Made by a program: the position numbers and the translations under genes
Shown: positions 34,901 to 43,552 of the stretch, piece by piece
Numbering within the stretch: position 1 is the first letter of the stretch
Layout of the letters: each line of letters starts with the position of its first letter
From: Bacillota bacterium
GTDB lineage: Bacteria; Bacillota; Clostridia; Acetivibrionales; DTU013
Reading direction: 5' to 3'
Length of the DNA stretch: 64,000 bases
Assembly (NCBI GenBank): GCA_023433505.1
Contig: JAEZCO010000094.1
Location: 96,319 to 160,318 of the forward strand
The notes under the pieces: generated by a model
What the model saw: only the letters and a program-made list of their open reading frames with translations
Databases searched by the model: none
Told to the model about the DNA's origin: nothing

Positions 34901-35464
34901 TCAGTGGATATACCCGCTTCTTTTCAAAACTTCCTTCAGCGCCATGGTGGTAATGGGAGCGCCTTTGGCCACTTCATCCTTGAAATCCATTTTTCCGGGG
35001 TCTCCCATGCCTACGATGATCAGACCCTTTTTGCTTTTAAGAATACTTAAGGTATCGCCGCAAATATACCCGCTGTGCATATCGGAACCGCTTTTGTCCA
35101 CTCCGCCGTCGATGATCTTGCCTTCCTTGGTAATGGAGCAAGTAACGTCAAGGCCGCTGCAATCCTTCCCATTGGAGGATACAGCCACCACGCCCAGGAC
35201 ATCCACGCTTTTATCCTGCAATATTGTGTCCATGGCCTGCTCTCCGGGCCCCGCGCCTTCCCAGCCTCTGTCGTCCACCATGACCACCACGGGATCATGA
35301 GCAGCCTGGCCGATATAATTAAGAATTTCCTTTCCCGTCAACACCGTCGGATTGCCTGCCGATATGGAAATACAACGTCCTCCGATATTGGCAGCGGCAG
35401 TCTCCACCGCTGCTTTGGCAGACATGTCGCCATCCGTTACAAGAATTACTTTATGCTTGTCCAT
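34901..35464 (-). CDS. spoVAEa: Stage V sporulation protein AE, soluble form (SpoVAEa)
   Basis: This 187-residue soluble protein starts KVILVTDGDMSAKAAVETAA and contains VMVDDRGWEGAGPGE, both typical of SpoVAEa. SpoVA proteins form the channel for dipicolinic acid during sporulation and germination. It sits 10 bases downstream of the membrane SpoVAE gene. Confidence 0.87.
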   Translation of the reverse strand: MDKHKVILVTDGDMSAKAAVETAAANIGGRCISISAGNPTVLTGKEILNYIGQAAHDPVVVMVDDRGWEGAGPGEQAMDTILQDKSVDVLGVVAVSSNGKDCSGLDVTCSITKEGKIIDGGVDKSGSDMHSGYICGDTLSILKSKKGLIIVGMGDPGKMDFKDEVAKGAPITTMALKEVLKRSGYIH

Positions 35465-35474
35465 CCTTTTCCTC

Positions 35475-35846
35475 CTACCTTTTTGCTTTTGGTGAAAATG
35501 CCACAGATGCCAGGAATCCGAAGAAAATTGCAGCCGATATTCCTGCCGCTGCCGATCTTATCCCTCCTGTAAATGCTCCCATGAGCCCAAACTGCTCCAC
35601 ATCCTTGAACGCTCCCTTTGCCAGACTGTAGCCGAAGCCGGTCAACGGCACGGTAGCGCCTGCGCCGCCGATATCCACCAGCTTCTGATAAAGTCCCAGC
35701 GCCGTCAGTATGACCCCGGCCGATACGAATATGACCAGAATCCTGGCAGGAGTGAGTTTTGTTTTATCGATGAGCACCTGCCCGATTGCGCATATTATCC
35801 CACCGATTAAAAATGCCCAAAGATATGATAATACTATTTTCTGCAC
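35475..35846 (-). CDS. spoVAEb: Stage V sporulation protein AE, membrane form (SpoVAEb)
   Basis: This 123-residue protein has about four membrane helices and the SpoVAC/AE signature TVPLTGFGYSLAKGAF. It starts with GTG at 35846 preceded by GGAGG. It forms the SpoVA membrane channel with SpoVAC and SpoVAD. The 230-base gap to spoVAD contains a copy of the dispersed repeat, so the operon is interrupted by non-coding sequence. Confidence 0.9.
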   Translation of the reverse strand: MQKIVLSYLWAFLIGGIICAIGQVLIDKTKLTPARILVIFVSAGVILTALGLYQKLVDIGGAGATVPLTGFGYSLAKGAFKDVEQFGLMGAFTGGIRSAAAGISAAIFFGFLASVAFSPKAKR

Positions 35847-35967
35847 AGATATGCCTCCATATACCTAAAGTCTTATGTGAATTTAGAAATCCATTTATGT
35901 CAAGTACTGGTGAAAATGTTTAGAGTCCTTTCATACCAATGTACATGCCGCATAGTGTTACACCTGA

Positions 35968-36062
35968 GTATGAAAAGATGTAGCGGCGATCATTGATCGC
36001 CATCCAAAGTCCTTCCAAGGTGGGCGACCAGTGGCCGCCCCTACATTAGGATTCTTTCATAC
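35968..36062. repeat. Dispersed repeat A, copy 1 (MITE-like, with GTATGAAA/TTTCATAC ends)
   Basis: A 95-base element with terminal inverted repeats GTATGAAA and TTTCATAC contains two hairpins, GGCGATCATTGATCGCC and GGGCGACC..GGCCGCCC. Copy 2 at 52892-52987 is nearly the same over its full length. The string TTTCATACCAATG also occurs at 35929, just left of the element, so an earlier copy end may remain there. Confidence 0.75.
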
Positions 36063-36076
36063 CAATGCACACAGCA

Positions 36077-37108
36077 CTAGCTGGGAGAAGTACGTCCCTT
36101 CACTTCTATGCTAACCGCATGGGCTATGCAAGGAATGGTTTCATTTTGCTGAACACTGGTCTGGCTGAGAAGGGCGCCTGTCGGCACGAACAAAATCCGG
36201 CCGAGCTTCCCTTGGGTCAGCTGGTTATAAAGAAAGCCTGCAAAAACCGTGGCCGAACACCCGCAGCCACTGCCGCCGGCGTGAGGGTCCTGCTTCTTTT
36301 TGTCAAATATCAATAATCCGCAATCATCAAACCTGCTGCCCAGATATAGGCCGTTGGAAGCCAGCAGCTCATCGCAGATTTCCCTCCCGATCTCCCCCAG
36401 GTCGCCGGTAACTATCCTATCGTAGTAATCCGGCGCAACGCCGGTATCATTGAAATGTGCCAAAATGGTGTCTGCGGCGGCCGGAGCCATGGCTGCGCCC
36501 ATGTTGGTGGAATCCTTTATCCCCATGTCTACGATTTTTCCTGTGGTCACACGGGTAACAAAAGGCCCCTCTCCACTGGCCGACAGCACCGCAGCGCCTG
36601 AGCCCGTTACAGTCCATTGTGCCGTAGGCGGTCTTTGCGACCCCTGCTCCAGAGGCAGTCTGAATTGCTTTTCGGCCGAACAGAAATGGCTCGACGTAAT
36701 GCAGACAACATTATCTGCAAAGCCTCCGTCAATAAGGATCGCTCCCATTCCCAGCGATTCGCCCATGGTGGAGCATGCTCCGAAGACCCCGAGAAAGGGT
36801 ATCCCGGTTTCCCTTATGCCAAAATTTGTTGCAATGCACTGATTCAGCAGGTCACCGGCTAAGATGTAATCAATCTGGTCATAGGGGATATTGGATTTGC
36901 TGATGGCTTTGGAAAAGGTCTCCCGCATTAGCTTGCTTTCTGCTTTCTCCCAGCTCTTCTCGCCCCATTTTTCATCGTTTATGATCTCGTCAAAGTATAA
37001 TCCCAGGGGACCCTGCCCCTCTTTGGGGCCCACAATTGAAGCCGTTGAAACGATAGTGGGGGGATTTTGCAGGGAAACCGTCTGTTTGCCTCTTTTTTTA
37101 ACCTTCAT
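36077..37108 (-). CDS. spoVAD: Stage V sporulation protein AD
   Basis: This 343-residue thiolase-fold protein binds dipicolinic acid on the spore inner membrane. Recognisable stretches are ASIVGPKEGQGPLG, FGACSTMGESLGMGA and GSGCGCSATVF. The length is typical. It lies 43 bases downstream of spoVAC on the same strand. Confidence 0.94.
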   Translation of the reverse strand: MKVKKRGKQTVSLQNPPTIVSTASIVGPKEGQGPLGLYFDEIINDEKWGEKSWEKAESKLMRETFSKAISKSNIPYDQIDYILAGDLLNQCIATNFGIRETGIPFLGVFGACSTMGESLGMGAILIDGGFADNVVCITSSHFCSAEKQFRLPLEQGSQRPPTAQWTVTGSGAAVLSASGEGPFVTRVTTGKIVDMGIKDSTNMGAAMAPAAADTILAHFNDTGVAPDYYDRIVTGDLGEIGREICDELLASNGLYLGSRFDDCGLLIFDKKKQDPHAGGSGCGCSATVFAGFLYNQLTQGKLGRILFVPTGALLSQTSVQQNETIPCIAHAVSIEVKGRTSPS

Positions 37109-37151
37109 TTTTTACGCTCCTTTTGCAGTCAATATTTTCATTTTTTAAGCT

Positions 37152-37598
37152 TCAAGGATTCAGCAAAAAATAAATGATGCCGGCAACGATAGAGATCGAT
37201 ACCCCGTATACGATTACCGGTCCAGCGATAAGAAACATTTTCGCACCCACGCCCAGGACGTAACCCTCACTTTTATACTCCATGGCAGGAGCTACAATGG
37301 AGTTGGCAAAGCCTGTGATGGGTACGATTGAGCCGGCTCCTGCGAAACGCCCCAGCTCGTCGTAAATATTCAGTCCCGTAAACAGGGCCCCCAGAAAAAT
37401 CATGGCCATTGCGGTCAGGCTGGCAGACGCATCCGCATCCAAGCCCCTGGATTTGAACACATTCGAAAAGAATTGTCCTATGATGCAGATCAAGCCTCCC
37501 ACCACAAATGCACGTACGATATTCCTGAAGAGCTTGGAATTGGGAGATTTTTTGTCAACATATTTCTGATATTCCTGTTTTGTCATTATTTTTTCCAT
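37152..37598 (-). CDS. spoVAC: Stage V sporulation protein AC
   Basis: This 148-residue membrane protein starts MEKIMTKQEYQKYVDKKSP and carries the signature GSIVPITGFANSIVAPAMEYKSEG. SpoVAC is the mechanosensitive channel part of the SpoVA complex. The ATG at 37598 overlaps the stop of the small upstream gene (TAATG), and GGTGGG precedes it. A longer in-frame reading to 37793 runs over that small gene in another frame and has no family resemblance. Confidence 0.93.
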   Translation of the reverse strand: MEKIMTKQEYQKYVDKKSPNSKLFRNIVRAFVVGGLICIIGQFFSNVFKSRGLDADASASLTAMAMIFLGALFTGLNIYDELGRFAGAGSIVPITGFANSIVAPAMEYKSEGYVLGVGAKMFLIAGPVIVYGVSISIVAGIIYFLLNP

Positions 37599-37771
37599 TA
37601 GCCAACCCACCGATCCACCGTTTGTTTTATTCCATCCCATAGGACAAATACGCCCCTGGTGGGAATTTTCACCGCATTCTGCCTTATAATGAAAATCCAC
37701 ATCAACAGGGCAAAGAGAAGCAGCGAAATTATGATAATCGCAGCTCTGTACCTTCGAAGAACCTCCGTCAT
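37598..37771 (-). CDS. Small single-membrane-span protein coupled to spoVAC
   Basis: A 57-residue product begins MTEVLRRYRAAIIIISLLL and has one hydrophobic helix (about residues 9-26) followed by a short soluble tail ending TVDRWVG. GGAGGT is ideally placed before the ATG at 37771. Its stop overlaps the spoVAC start, so translation is coupled. I do not recognise the family. Its position between sigF and spoVAC suggests a forespore membrane role, which is inference. Confidence 0.7.
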   Translation of the reverse strand: MTEVLRRYRAAIIIISLLLFALLMWIFIIRQNAVKIPTRGVFVLWDGIKQTVDRWVG

Positions 37772-37838
37772 AAATACCTCCATAACGCAACAATTCAGCA
37801 TGCGCACAAGTACGGGTGCAAATATGGCTTCCTGGATA

Positions 37839-37885
37839 GGTTTCTGAAAACGCAGTCCATGGCGGCCTACATTTTCAGAAAAACC
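37839..37885 (-). terminator. Inverted repeat between sigF and the spoVA genes
   Basis: TTTCTGAAAA and TTTTCAGAAA (with GG/CC at the outer ends) pair around a 20-base loop. It may end or process the spoIIA transcript before spoVA. Confidence 0.45.
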
Positions 37886-37977
37886 GGAAGTAATATTTGC
37901 AGTACTCCTAAATCATTTGCATTTTTTATAGTATTAGAAAAACGGCGGTGTAATATGCAGCGGATAATGGAAGGATT

Positions 37978-38724
37978 TCAATAAGTACTGATTTTTGTTT
38001 TTAATTCCTGGAGAATTTTTTTCTCGATTCTTGACACCTGAACCTGGGAAATTCCCAGCAATTTCGCGATCTGCACCTGAGTTTTTTCCTTGAAATACCG
38101 CAAAACGATGATTTGCTTTTCTCTTGGCTTTAGCGTATCCAGCACCTGTTTCAATGCGATCTTGTCAATCAGATCCGATTCGCTTTCGTTATACTCGTCG
38201 TTAATCCTGTCAATGAGCAGTATGGGAGAGTTATCTCCCTCACCCACCGCATTGAAGAGGGATTCGGGGACATATGCGGCCTCGGCGGCCATCACCAGAT
38301 CTTCCGCAGGGATATTCAACCGTTCGGACAACTCGTTGATGGAAGGCTCCCTGCCTAATTCCTTGGTCATTACTTCCCGTGTTATCCTTGCTTTATTTGA
38401 GGTCTCTTTCAGGGAACGGCTTACCTTGATGATGCCGTCATCCCGCAGGAACCTTTTTATTTCACCGACAATCATGGGTACTGCGTATGTGGAAAACTTC
38501 ACCTCAAAGGAGGAGTCGAACTTGTTGATGGATTTTATCAGACCGATGCAGCCGATTTGAAAAAGGTCGTCGGTCTCATGGCCCCGGTTCTGAAACCTTC
38601 TGACTATACTCCATACCAGTCCGGCGTTTTTTTCGACAAGGGTGGATTGGGCCTGCTTGTCCCCGGCTTTTGCCAGCTTTATCAAGGCTGGTGTATCAAT
38701 GTTTTTGTCAAGAATATCACTCAT
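37978..38724 (-). CDS. sigF: RNA polymerase sigma-F factor, forespore-specific
   Basis: This 248-residue sigma-70 family protein has region 2 (GHETDDLFQIGCIGLIKSINKFD, FSTYAVPMIVGEIKRFLRDDG) and region 4 (LKPREKQIIVLRYFKEKTQVQIAKLLGISQVQVSRIEKKIL). Its place after spoIIAA and spoIIAB identifies it as SigF, which turns on early forespore genes. Confidence 0.96.
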   Translation of the reverse strand: MSDILDKNIDTPALIKLAKAGDKQAQSTLVEKNAGLVWSIVRRFQNRGHETDDLFQIGCIGLIKSINKFDSSFEVKFSTYAVPMIVGEIKRFLRDDGIIKVSRSLKETSNKARITREVMTKELGREPSINELSERLNIPAEDLVMAAEAAYVPESLFNAVGEGDNSPILLIDRINDEYNESESDLIDKIALKQVLDTLKPREKQIIVLRYFKEKTQVQIAKLLGISQVQVSRIEKKILQELKTKISTY

Positions 38725-38828
38725 ATCTATGAAAAACCTTTCCCTTTGGTTCTTTTGTAATCTCCGAGCATCCTATAAATTAATACATATTTTACTTTAT
38801 TTTACATATACCATCAAAAAAAATCAGG

Positions 38829-39251
38829 CTACCTGATTTTTTTGCTCATGACGACCGTGGTGCCCTTTCCCGGCTCAGAGACGATCTCAACACTGTCCAT
38901 AAAGCTCTCCATAACGGTAAAGCCCATGCCCGACCTTTCCATTTCAGGCTTTGAAGTGAATAAAGGCTGGCGGGCCTGCTCGATATTTTCTATCCCCTTG
39001 CCTTCATCAATGATGGCAATTTCAATGGAATCCTCAAATAGCCTGCAGTTCATCCGAATGATGCCGGCCTTGTTCTCATACCCATGGATGATGGCATTAG
39101 TCACCGCTTCCGACACCGCCGTTTTTATATCCGTCAGCTCTTCCAGGGTAGGGTCCAGCTGGGAAACAAAAGCCGCCGCAACAATTCTGGCAAAGGCCTC
39201 ATTTGCCGATTTGCTTGGAAATTCAAGTCTCATTTCATTTATTGATTGCAT
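38829..39251 (-). CDS. spoIIAB: Anti-sigma-F factor / serine kinase
   Basis: This 140-residue GHKL kinase has KTAVSEAVTNAIIHGYEN (N-box), IDEGKGIENIEQ (G1) and ERSGMGFTVMESFMD (G2). It binds and silences SigF and phosphorylates SpoIIAA. Gene order is the classic spoIIAA-spoIIAB-sigF. Confidence 0.96.
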   Translation of the reverse strand: MQSINEMRLEFPSKSANEAFARIVAAAFVSQLDPTLEELTDIKTAVSEAVTNAIIHGYENKAGIIRMNCRLFEDSIEIAIIDEGKGIENIEQARQPLFTSKPEMERSGMGFTVMESFMDSVEIVSEPGKGTTVVMSKKIR

Positions 39252-39325
39252 TTACATACTCTCCCTTTGCATAATATAAGTAAATTTACCTATGTACTTT
39301 CCGCCGGAACTCAGGTCCGAAGGGC

Positions 39326-39667
39326 CTAATGCTGGAGCGTCTTCACCGCCTCGTCAAGGCTTCCGTATGCCGGTATCAGGCGCAATATTCCGGACATCTC
39401 CAGTATCCGGTTGATCTGCATGTTGCTGCATACAATGGCAGCTTTTCCGTTGAGCTTGCTTATGTTTTTATATCTTCCGGCGATAACGCCGATGCCTGAG
39501 CTATCCATAAAGCCAAGCTTTGAGAAATCAAAAACCAGGTTTCTCGTCGTAGCCTTCATAATCTCTCCGTCAATTTTCTGCCTGGCGTATTCGGAATAGT
39601 GATGATCCAGCTCGCCTGCCACACTGACAATCAAAGTCGTACCCTTGTTGGAAAATCGGATATCCAA
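39326..39667 (-). CDS. spoIIAA: Anti-anti-sigma-F factor
   Basis: This 113-residue STAS-domain protein has its phosphorylatable Ser in KLGFMDSSGIGVIAGR (S57). In the dephosphorylated state it releases SigF from SpoIIAB. The start is TTG at 39667 with GGAGGAG upstream. It is the first gene of the operon behind the sigma-H promoter. Confidence 0.95.
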   Translation of the reverse strand: MDIRFSNKGTTLIVSVAGELDHHYSEYARQKIDGEIMKATTRNLVFDFSKLGFMDSSGIGVIAGRYKNISKLNGKAAIVCSNMQINRILEMSGILRLIPAYGSLDEAVKTLQH

Positions 39668-39782
39668 TTCTATCTCCTCCGCGTCTTCTTATTTTTTTCC
39701 ATGGCATTGTCCCGCGGCAATCGCCAAAAAACCGGCAGGACGCGATGTTCCTTCGAGTTTTTTGTTAGGACAATCCTATAAA

Positions 39783-39811
39783 AGATTCTTCATGAAGATG
39801 AAATATCCTTC
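39783..39811 (-). promoter_or_regulatory. Sigma-H-type promoter of the spoIIA operon
   Basis: On the minus strand, GAAGGATAT (39803-39811) matches the sigma-H -35 pattern RNAGGAWWW. GAAGAATCT (39783-39791) matches RNNGAATWW with one mismatch. The spacer is 11 bases, as in known sigma-H promoters. Sigma-H control of spoIIA is established in Bacillus. Confidence 0.7.
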
Positions 39812-39890
39812 ACTGAATTTTGTAATTTTTTGTAAATTTCACAAAAAGATTTCTTCCAAATCAGACCTTCTTTGATAAAATCAGATAAAA

Positions 39891-39913
39891 TAAACCGGCA
39901 TGCAGCCGGTTTA
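39891..39913 (-). terminator. Terminator downstream of the HPr gene
   Basis: TAAACCGGC and GCCGGTTTA pair perfectly around a 5-base loop, followed on the minus strand by TTTTAT. Confidence 0.7.
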
Positions 39914-39982
39914 TGGTTTTTTCAGTTTTGTGCGGACAGAGGCCTGCACAACTCATAGCTTTATTTTCGTTTAAAATTGCGA

Positions 39983-40246
39983 TCATTCTCTGAAACCCGA
40001 GGCAATGAAATCCATTAACTCCTTGACGGCAAGAAGCTCATCCTCGCCCTCAGCTCCTATGATGACCTCACTTCCCTGGGAAATGGCAAGGGACATCAGG
40101 CCCATGATGCTTTTGGCATTTACTTTCTTTTCCCCCTTGCAGATCCAGACACTGGAAGTGAACTTGCCGGCTATCTGGACGAATAACGCGGCAGGCCTTG
40201 CATGCAGACCCGTAGGATTGGTTATTTTCGCCACCATTTCAACCAT
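39983..40246 (-). CDS. ptsH: Phosphocarrier protein HPr
   Basis: This 87-residue protein carries both regulatory residues: H15 in GLHARPA, phosphorylated by PTS enzyme I, and S46 in KSIMGLMSL, phosphorylated by HprK. Presence of H15 argues for HPr rather than Crh. It begins right after the whiA stop, with GGGGGAG as ribosome site. HprK is encoded at the other end of the same gene run. Confidence 0.93.
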   Translation of the reverse strand: MVEMVAKITNPTGLHARPAALFVQIAGKFTSSVWICKGEKKVNAKSIMGLMSLAISQGSEVIIGAEGEDELLAVKELMDFIASGFRE

Positions 40247-41212
40247 TTAGTTCTCCCCCCTTATCTTTCGCTCATACTCCGCAATTTTATCAAGTTTTCT
40301 CAACCGGTGGTTCACACCTGATTTTCCAAGCACCGGGCTCAGCATCTGCCCCAGTTCTTGAAGACTGGCCTCGCTGTAGGCCAATCTCAGCTCCGCCATT
40401 TCTCTCAGGCTGTCCGGTAATCCGGTAAACCCTGTTTTGTCCTGCAGGTACTTTATATTTTCCACCTGCCGCAGGGAGGCATTCACCGTTTTTTCCAAAT
40501 TTGCCGTCTCACAGTTGACGATCCTGTTTACACTGTTGCGCATCCCCTTGAGTATTCTTACATTTTCCAGCTCCATTAATGCGGAATGGGCTCCGATGAT
40601 GTTGAGAAAATCAACAATATTCTCACCTTCCTTAAGATAGGTGACATAGCTGCCCTTTCGCCGTATTATCTTCGCATTCAGCTTGAAGGTCTCCAACACT
40701 CTGCTGAGATCCTGGGCCATCTTGCTGCTGTGGGAGGTAATCTCCAGATGATAGGTTTTTTCCGGATCGCTTACCGAGCCTCCTGAAAGAAACGCTCCCC
40801 GCAAAAAAGCTTTCCGGCAGCATATTTTTCTTAAAATACCCTTATTTGTAAAAACCAGTTCCGTTGAGGCCCCCGTCTCCGATTCTTCGACCCTTGTTCC
40901 GAGCTTCTCAAGCAAACGCCTTGATCCCATATTCGAGGGGATGACAAGGATATAGGAAACATGTTTTTTCAGTCTTTTACTTTTTCTTATAATCACTTCA
41001 GGAAATATTCCGCAGCTTTTTTTTATTTGCGTATATACTCTTCTGGCGAAAGCAGCATTTTCGGTAGTTATTCTTAAATTGACTTCACCGCTGCCGTTAA
41101 CTATGGCAGCACCGTTAATTCTCACTGCAGCAGCCAATTCGGAGGTCAGACAGCAATGATCGTTATTCTCAAGCCTGCACAACTCATTTTTTACTGTCAA
41201 TGAGAATGACAA
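40247..41212 (-). CDS. whiA: DNA-binding protein WhiA
   Basis: This 321-residue protein has the LAGLIDADG-like N-terminal half (SFSLTVKNELCRL, RKAFLRGAFLSGGSVSDPEKTYHLEI) and the C-terminal helix-turn-helix (LRLAYSEASLQELGQMLSPVLGKSGVNHRLRKL). It is conserved in Gram-positives and linked to division and sporulation control. TTG at 41212 is the start. It normally follows yvcK, but here a debranching enzyme gene intervenes. Confidence 0.94.
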   Translation of the reverse strand: MSFSLTVKNELCRLENNDHCCLTSELAAAVRINGAAIVNGSGEVNLRITTENAAFARRVYTQIKKSCGIFPEVIIRKSKRLKKHVSYILVIPSNMGSRRLLEKLGTRVEESETGASTELVFTNKGILRKICCRKAFLRGAFLSGGSVSDPEKTYHLEITSHSSKMAQDLSRVLETFKLNAKIIRRKGSYVTYLKEGENIVDFLNIIGAHSALMELENVRILKGMRNSVNRIVNCETANLEKTVNASLRQVENIKYLQDKTGFTGLPDSLREMAELRLAYSEASLQELGQMLSPVLGKSGVNHRLRKLDKIAEYERKIRGEN

Positions 41213-41328
41213 ACAAACACCCCACTCTTGTAATCGAAATACATCACAAAAAACATTCCCATGAATCCGATATACATGTAATATATCATATTAACCGCTT
41301 CGATGTAAATCAAAAACCCGTCTTTCTT

Positions 41329-41402
41329 TAATTTCCAATGAGGGCATGCCCCCATACCCCTGGCTGTAGGCGAAATGTATTCGCCCTTGGCTACACTTCG
41401 TG
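41329..41402. repeat. Dispersed repeat B, copy 1
   Basis: A 74-base segment running from TAATTTCCAATG through GGGCATGCCCC and GGCGAAATG to GCTACACTTCGTG. Copy 2 at 57385-57456 agrees over the whole length with few changes. It lies in the gap between whiA and the debranching enzyme gene. Confidence 0.75.
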
Positions 41403-41408
41403 GAAAAT

Positions 41409-43427
41409 TCATTTATCTGCCGGTTCATCCGTTTTTGCTTCGGCATCCGTGAGGATATCCTCAACATAGGCCCTCAGGATTTCGCCCACGCTCCATGCCT
41501 GTGCGAAGCAGCCCCTGGGCACTAAAGGCTCGTCTCCGTCAAATATTTCGGATATGCTCCCAATGCATGCATCTCTCAAGTGATCTTTAAAAGGTGCAAT
41601 GAAGGTACTTAATATTTTACCATATTTCCCTTCCGCTCCATACACTCTTTTAAAAGCAGTGATGAAATGGCCCATGGGCCACGCCCACACCGTCCCTTGA
41701 TGATAGGCTCCATCCCGCCTATGCTGGTCTCCGACATAGACGCCCCTGTACTTTTCCGATTTTTGCGAAAGCGTCCTTAACCCGTAGGAGGTATATAGTT
41801 CCTTCCAGACCTTTTCAACCACAGCCCTTGCTTTCGGACCTTCAAGCACCGGGTAGGACAGGCTTAAGGAAATTATTTGATTGGGTCTGACGCTCCCGTC
41901 CTTATAATTGCCGGAAATAGTGTCATACAGGCAATTTTCATTTTCATTCCAGAAGCTTTGCTCATATGCAACCTTCACTTTACCGGCGGTTTCTTCATAG
42001 TGAGCGCTTTCTTCCCCAAAAGCCGAAGCCATGGCTCCCATGACTCTCAGGGCATTATACCATAACGCATTGATCTCCACTGCTTTTCCATGTCTTGGCG
42101 TAACCACCCAGGAACCGACCTTGGCATCCATCCAGGTAAGCTGGGTCGCCTCGTCTCCAGCAGTTATGAGACAGTCCGTATCCATGCCTATGTTATACAA
42201 GGTCCCTTTGAGAAATGCCCGGATGATCTGCTGCATGGATTCATACAGATTTTCCTTGATGAATTGATGATTCCCCGTATATTTCAAATACTTGTTAATG
42301 GCCTCAAAATACCACAGGGCGGCGTCAACGCTGTTATAGCCCGGCTCTTGCCCTTCATCCGGAAACATGTTGGGAATCAGGCCGTGCCGGACGTATTTGG
42401 AAAATGTATACAAGATCTGTTCAGCATCCTCAAACCGGCGTGTAACCAGCGTCAGGCCGCTAAGCGCTATCATGGTATCCCTTCCCCAGTCGGTGAACCA
42501 GGGGTACCCGGCAATGATGGTCCTGGCGTCGGTGGATTTCCTATATACGATAAATTTATCTGCCGAAGCTGTCAGGGCGGCTGCAAATTCATCCCTACAG
42601 CCGGCTCTGTCCACCAATGCCTTCAATCTGGCCTTTTCCCTGCGAATCAGGGCGGGTACATCGGCAATTTCACGTTCTTTCTCTATTGAAGCGGTGAAGG
42701 AAACACTTTTTTCACTGCCGCCTTCTATAAATACATCAAACCACCCCGGGATATAGTGGTCCTCACTGCAATCAAGTCCGCGCTCCTGCTCAACATGATA
42801 GAACATCCCCTCGAACCAGCTGCTTTCCAAAGGAGTGAAGGTTTCTCCGGGACATTCCAGCACTATCCCGATATCCAGGTCATATGGCTTGATGACGGTC
42901 CCCTCCCCTTTTAGCGTCTGCTTGAAATTCATATGGTATTTATGGGACATATGGTGATAGTCTCTGAAATTCACAAGGGGAGTAAGCTTCAGCTTCATCC
43001 CGCTTCCGCCGTTAATGACGCGGTAATGCACCACAACTGTGTTTTCACCATATACCATACTTACAGTTTTTTCAATAATAACATTGCCTATAGAGTAAAT
43101 AAACACAGGCAGCGGATCAAAAACCACCCGCTGAAGATGGTAAAAGCCTTTCATTTCAAAGGAGCCTGTTGAAAAGGAGTGCAAATCGTAGTGCATACCG
43201 TCCAGCTCGACGGACTCATGAATTTTTGACAGAATAAGGTGCCTCTGGACAGGAGCCTTCAGCGATGCTGTCAAAAGACCGTGATAACGCCGGGTATTGG
43301 CGCCGATGATGGTTGAAGACGAGAAGCCGCCGATTCCGTTTGTCAGAAGCCACTCTTTTTTGATGCCCTTCTCATATGTAAGCCAGTCTGGCTTGCCAAA
43401 CTCCATAAACTCCTCCAATAAATTCAT
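41409..43427 (-). CDS. Glycogen debranching enzyme (amylo-alpha-1,6-glucosidase type)
   Basis: This 672-residue protein has the N-terminal GDE_N domain (WLLTNGIGGFSSSTIIGANTRRYHGLL) and an (alpha/alpha)6 catalytic domain (GYPWFTDWGRDTMIALSGLTL, YNSVDAALWYFEA, GTVWAWPMGHFITA). The acidic residues of the WGRD and GDEAT motifs fit the family. It removes alpha-1,6 branches from glycogen or related glucans. The ATG at 43427 has CGGAG six bases upstream. It sits between yvcK and whiA, breaking a usually tight gene pair. Confidence 0.9.
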   Translation of the reverse strand: MNLLEEFMEFGKPDWLTYEKGIKKEWLLTNGIGGFSSSTIIGANTRRYHGLLTASLKAPVQRHLILSKIHESVELDGMHYDLHSFSTGSFEMKGFYHLQRVVFDPLPVFIYSIGNVIIEKTVSMVYGENTVVVHYRVINGGSGMKLKLTPLVNFRDYHHMSHKYHMNFKQTLKGEGTVIKPYDLDIGIVLECPGETFTPLESSWFEGMFYHVEQERGLDCSEDHYIPGWFDVFIEGGSEKSVSFTASIEKEREIADVPALIRREKARLKALVDRAGCRDEFAAALTASADKFIVYRKSTDARTIIAGYPWFTDWGRDTMIALSGLTLVTRRFEDAEQILYTFSKYVRHGLIPNMFPDEGQEPGYNSVDAALWYFEAINKYLKYTGNHQFIKENLYESMQQIIRAFLKGTLYNIGMDTDCLITAGDEATQLTWMDAKVGSWVVTPRHGKAVEINALWYNALRVMGAMASAFGEESAHYEETAGKVKVAYEQSFWNENENCLYDTISGNYKDGSVRPNQIISLSLSYPVLEGPKARAVVEKVWKELYTSYGLRTLSQKSEKYRGVYVGDQHRRDGAYHQGTVWAWPMGHFITAFKRVYGAEGKYGKILSTFIAPFKDHLRDACIGSISEIFDGDEPLVPRGCFAQAWSVGEILRAYVEDILTDAEAKTDEPADK

Positions 43428-43552
43428 TGACAACTCCGTCCCTTGTCAAATAAATCTCGCTGTTTCAATCTGCAATATTATACCCTCAATGTCCTGTTTC
43501 TGATTCACGGCTCAGGAGGATATGGCGTTACGACGACCTAAATCAAAGGAAA

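Larger units (their letters stand above)
39668..39982. other. Intergenic region holding the spoIIA promoter and the HPr terminator
   Basis: No reading frame is supported. The stretch contains the sigma-H-type promoter at 39783-39811 and a TAAACCGGC/GCCGGTTTA hairpin at 39891-39913. Confidence 0.6.

Noticed and set aside
41197..41412. 71-residue minus-strand frame between whiA and the debranching enzyme
   Set aside because: Half of it is dispersed repeat B; there is no family resemblance.
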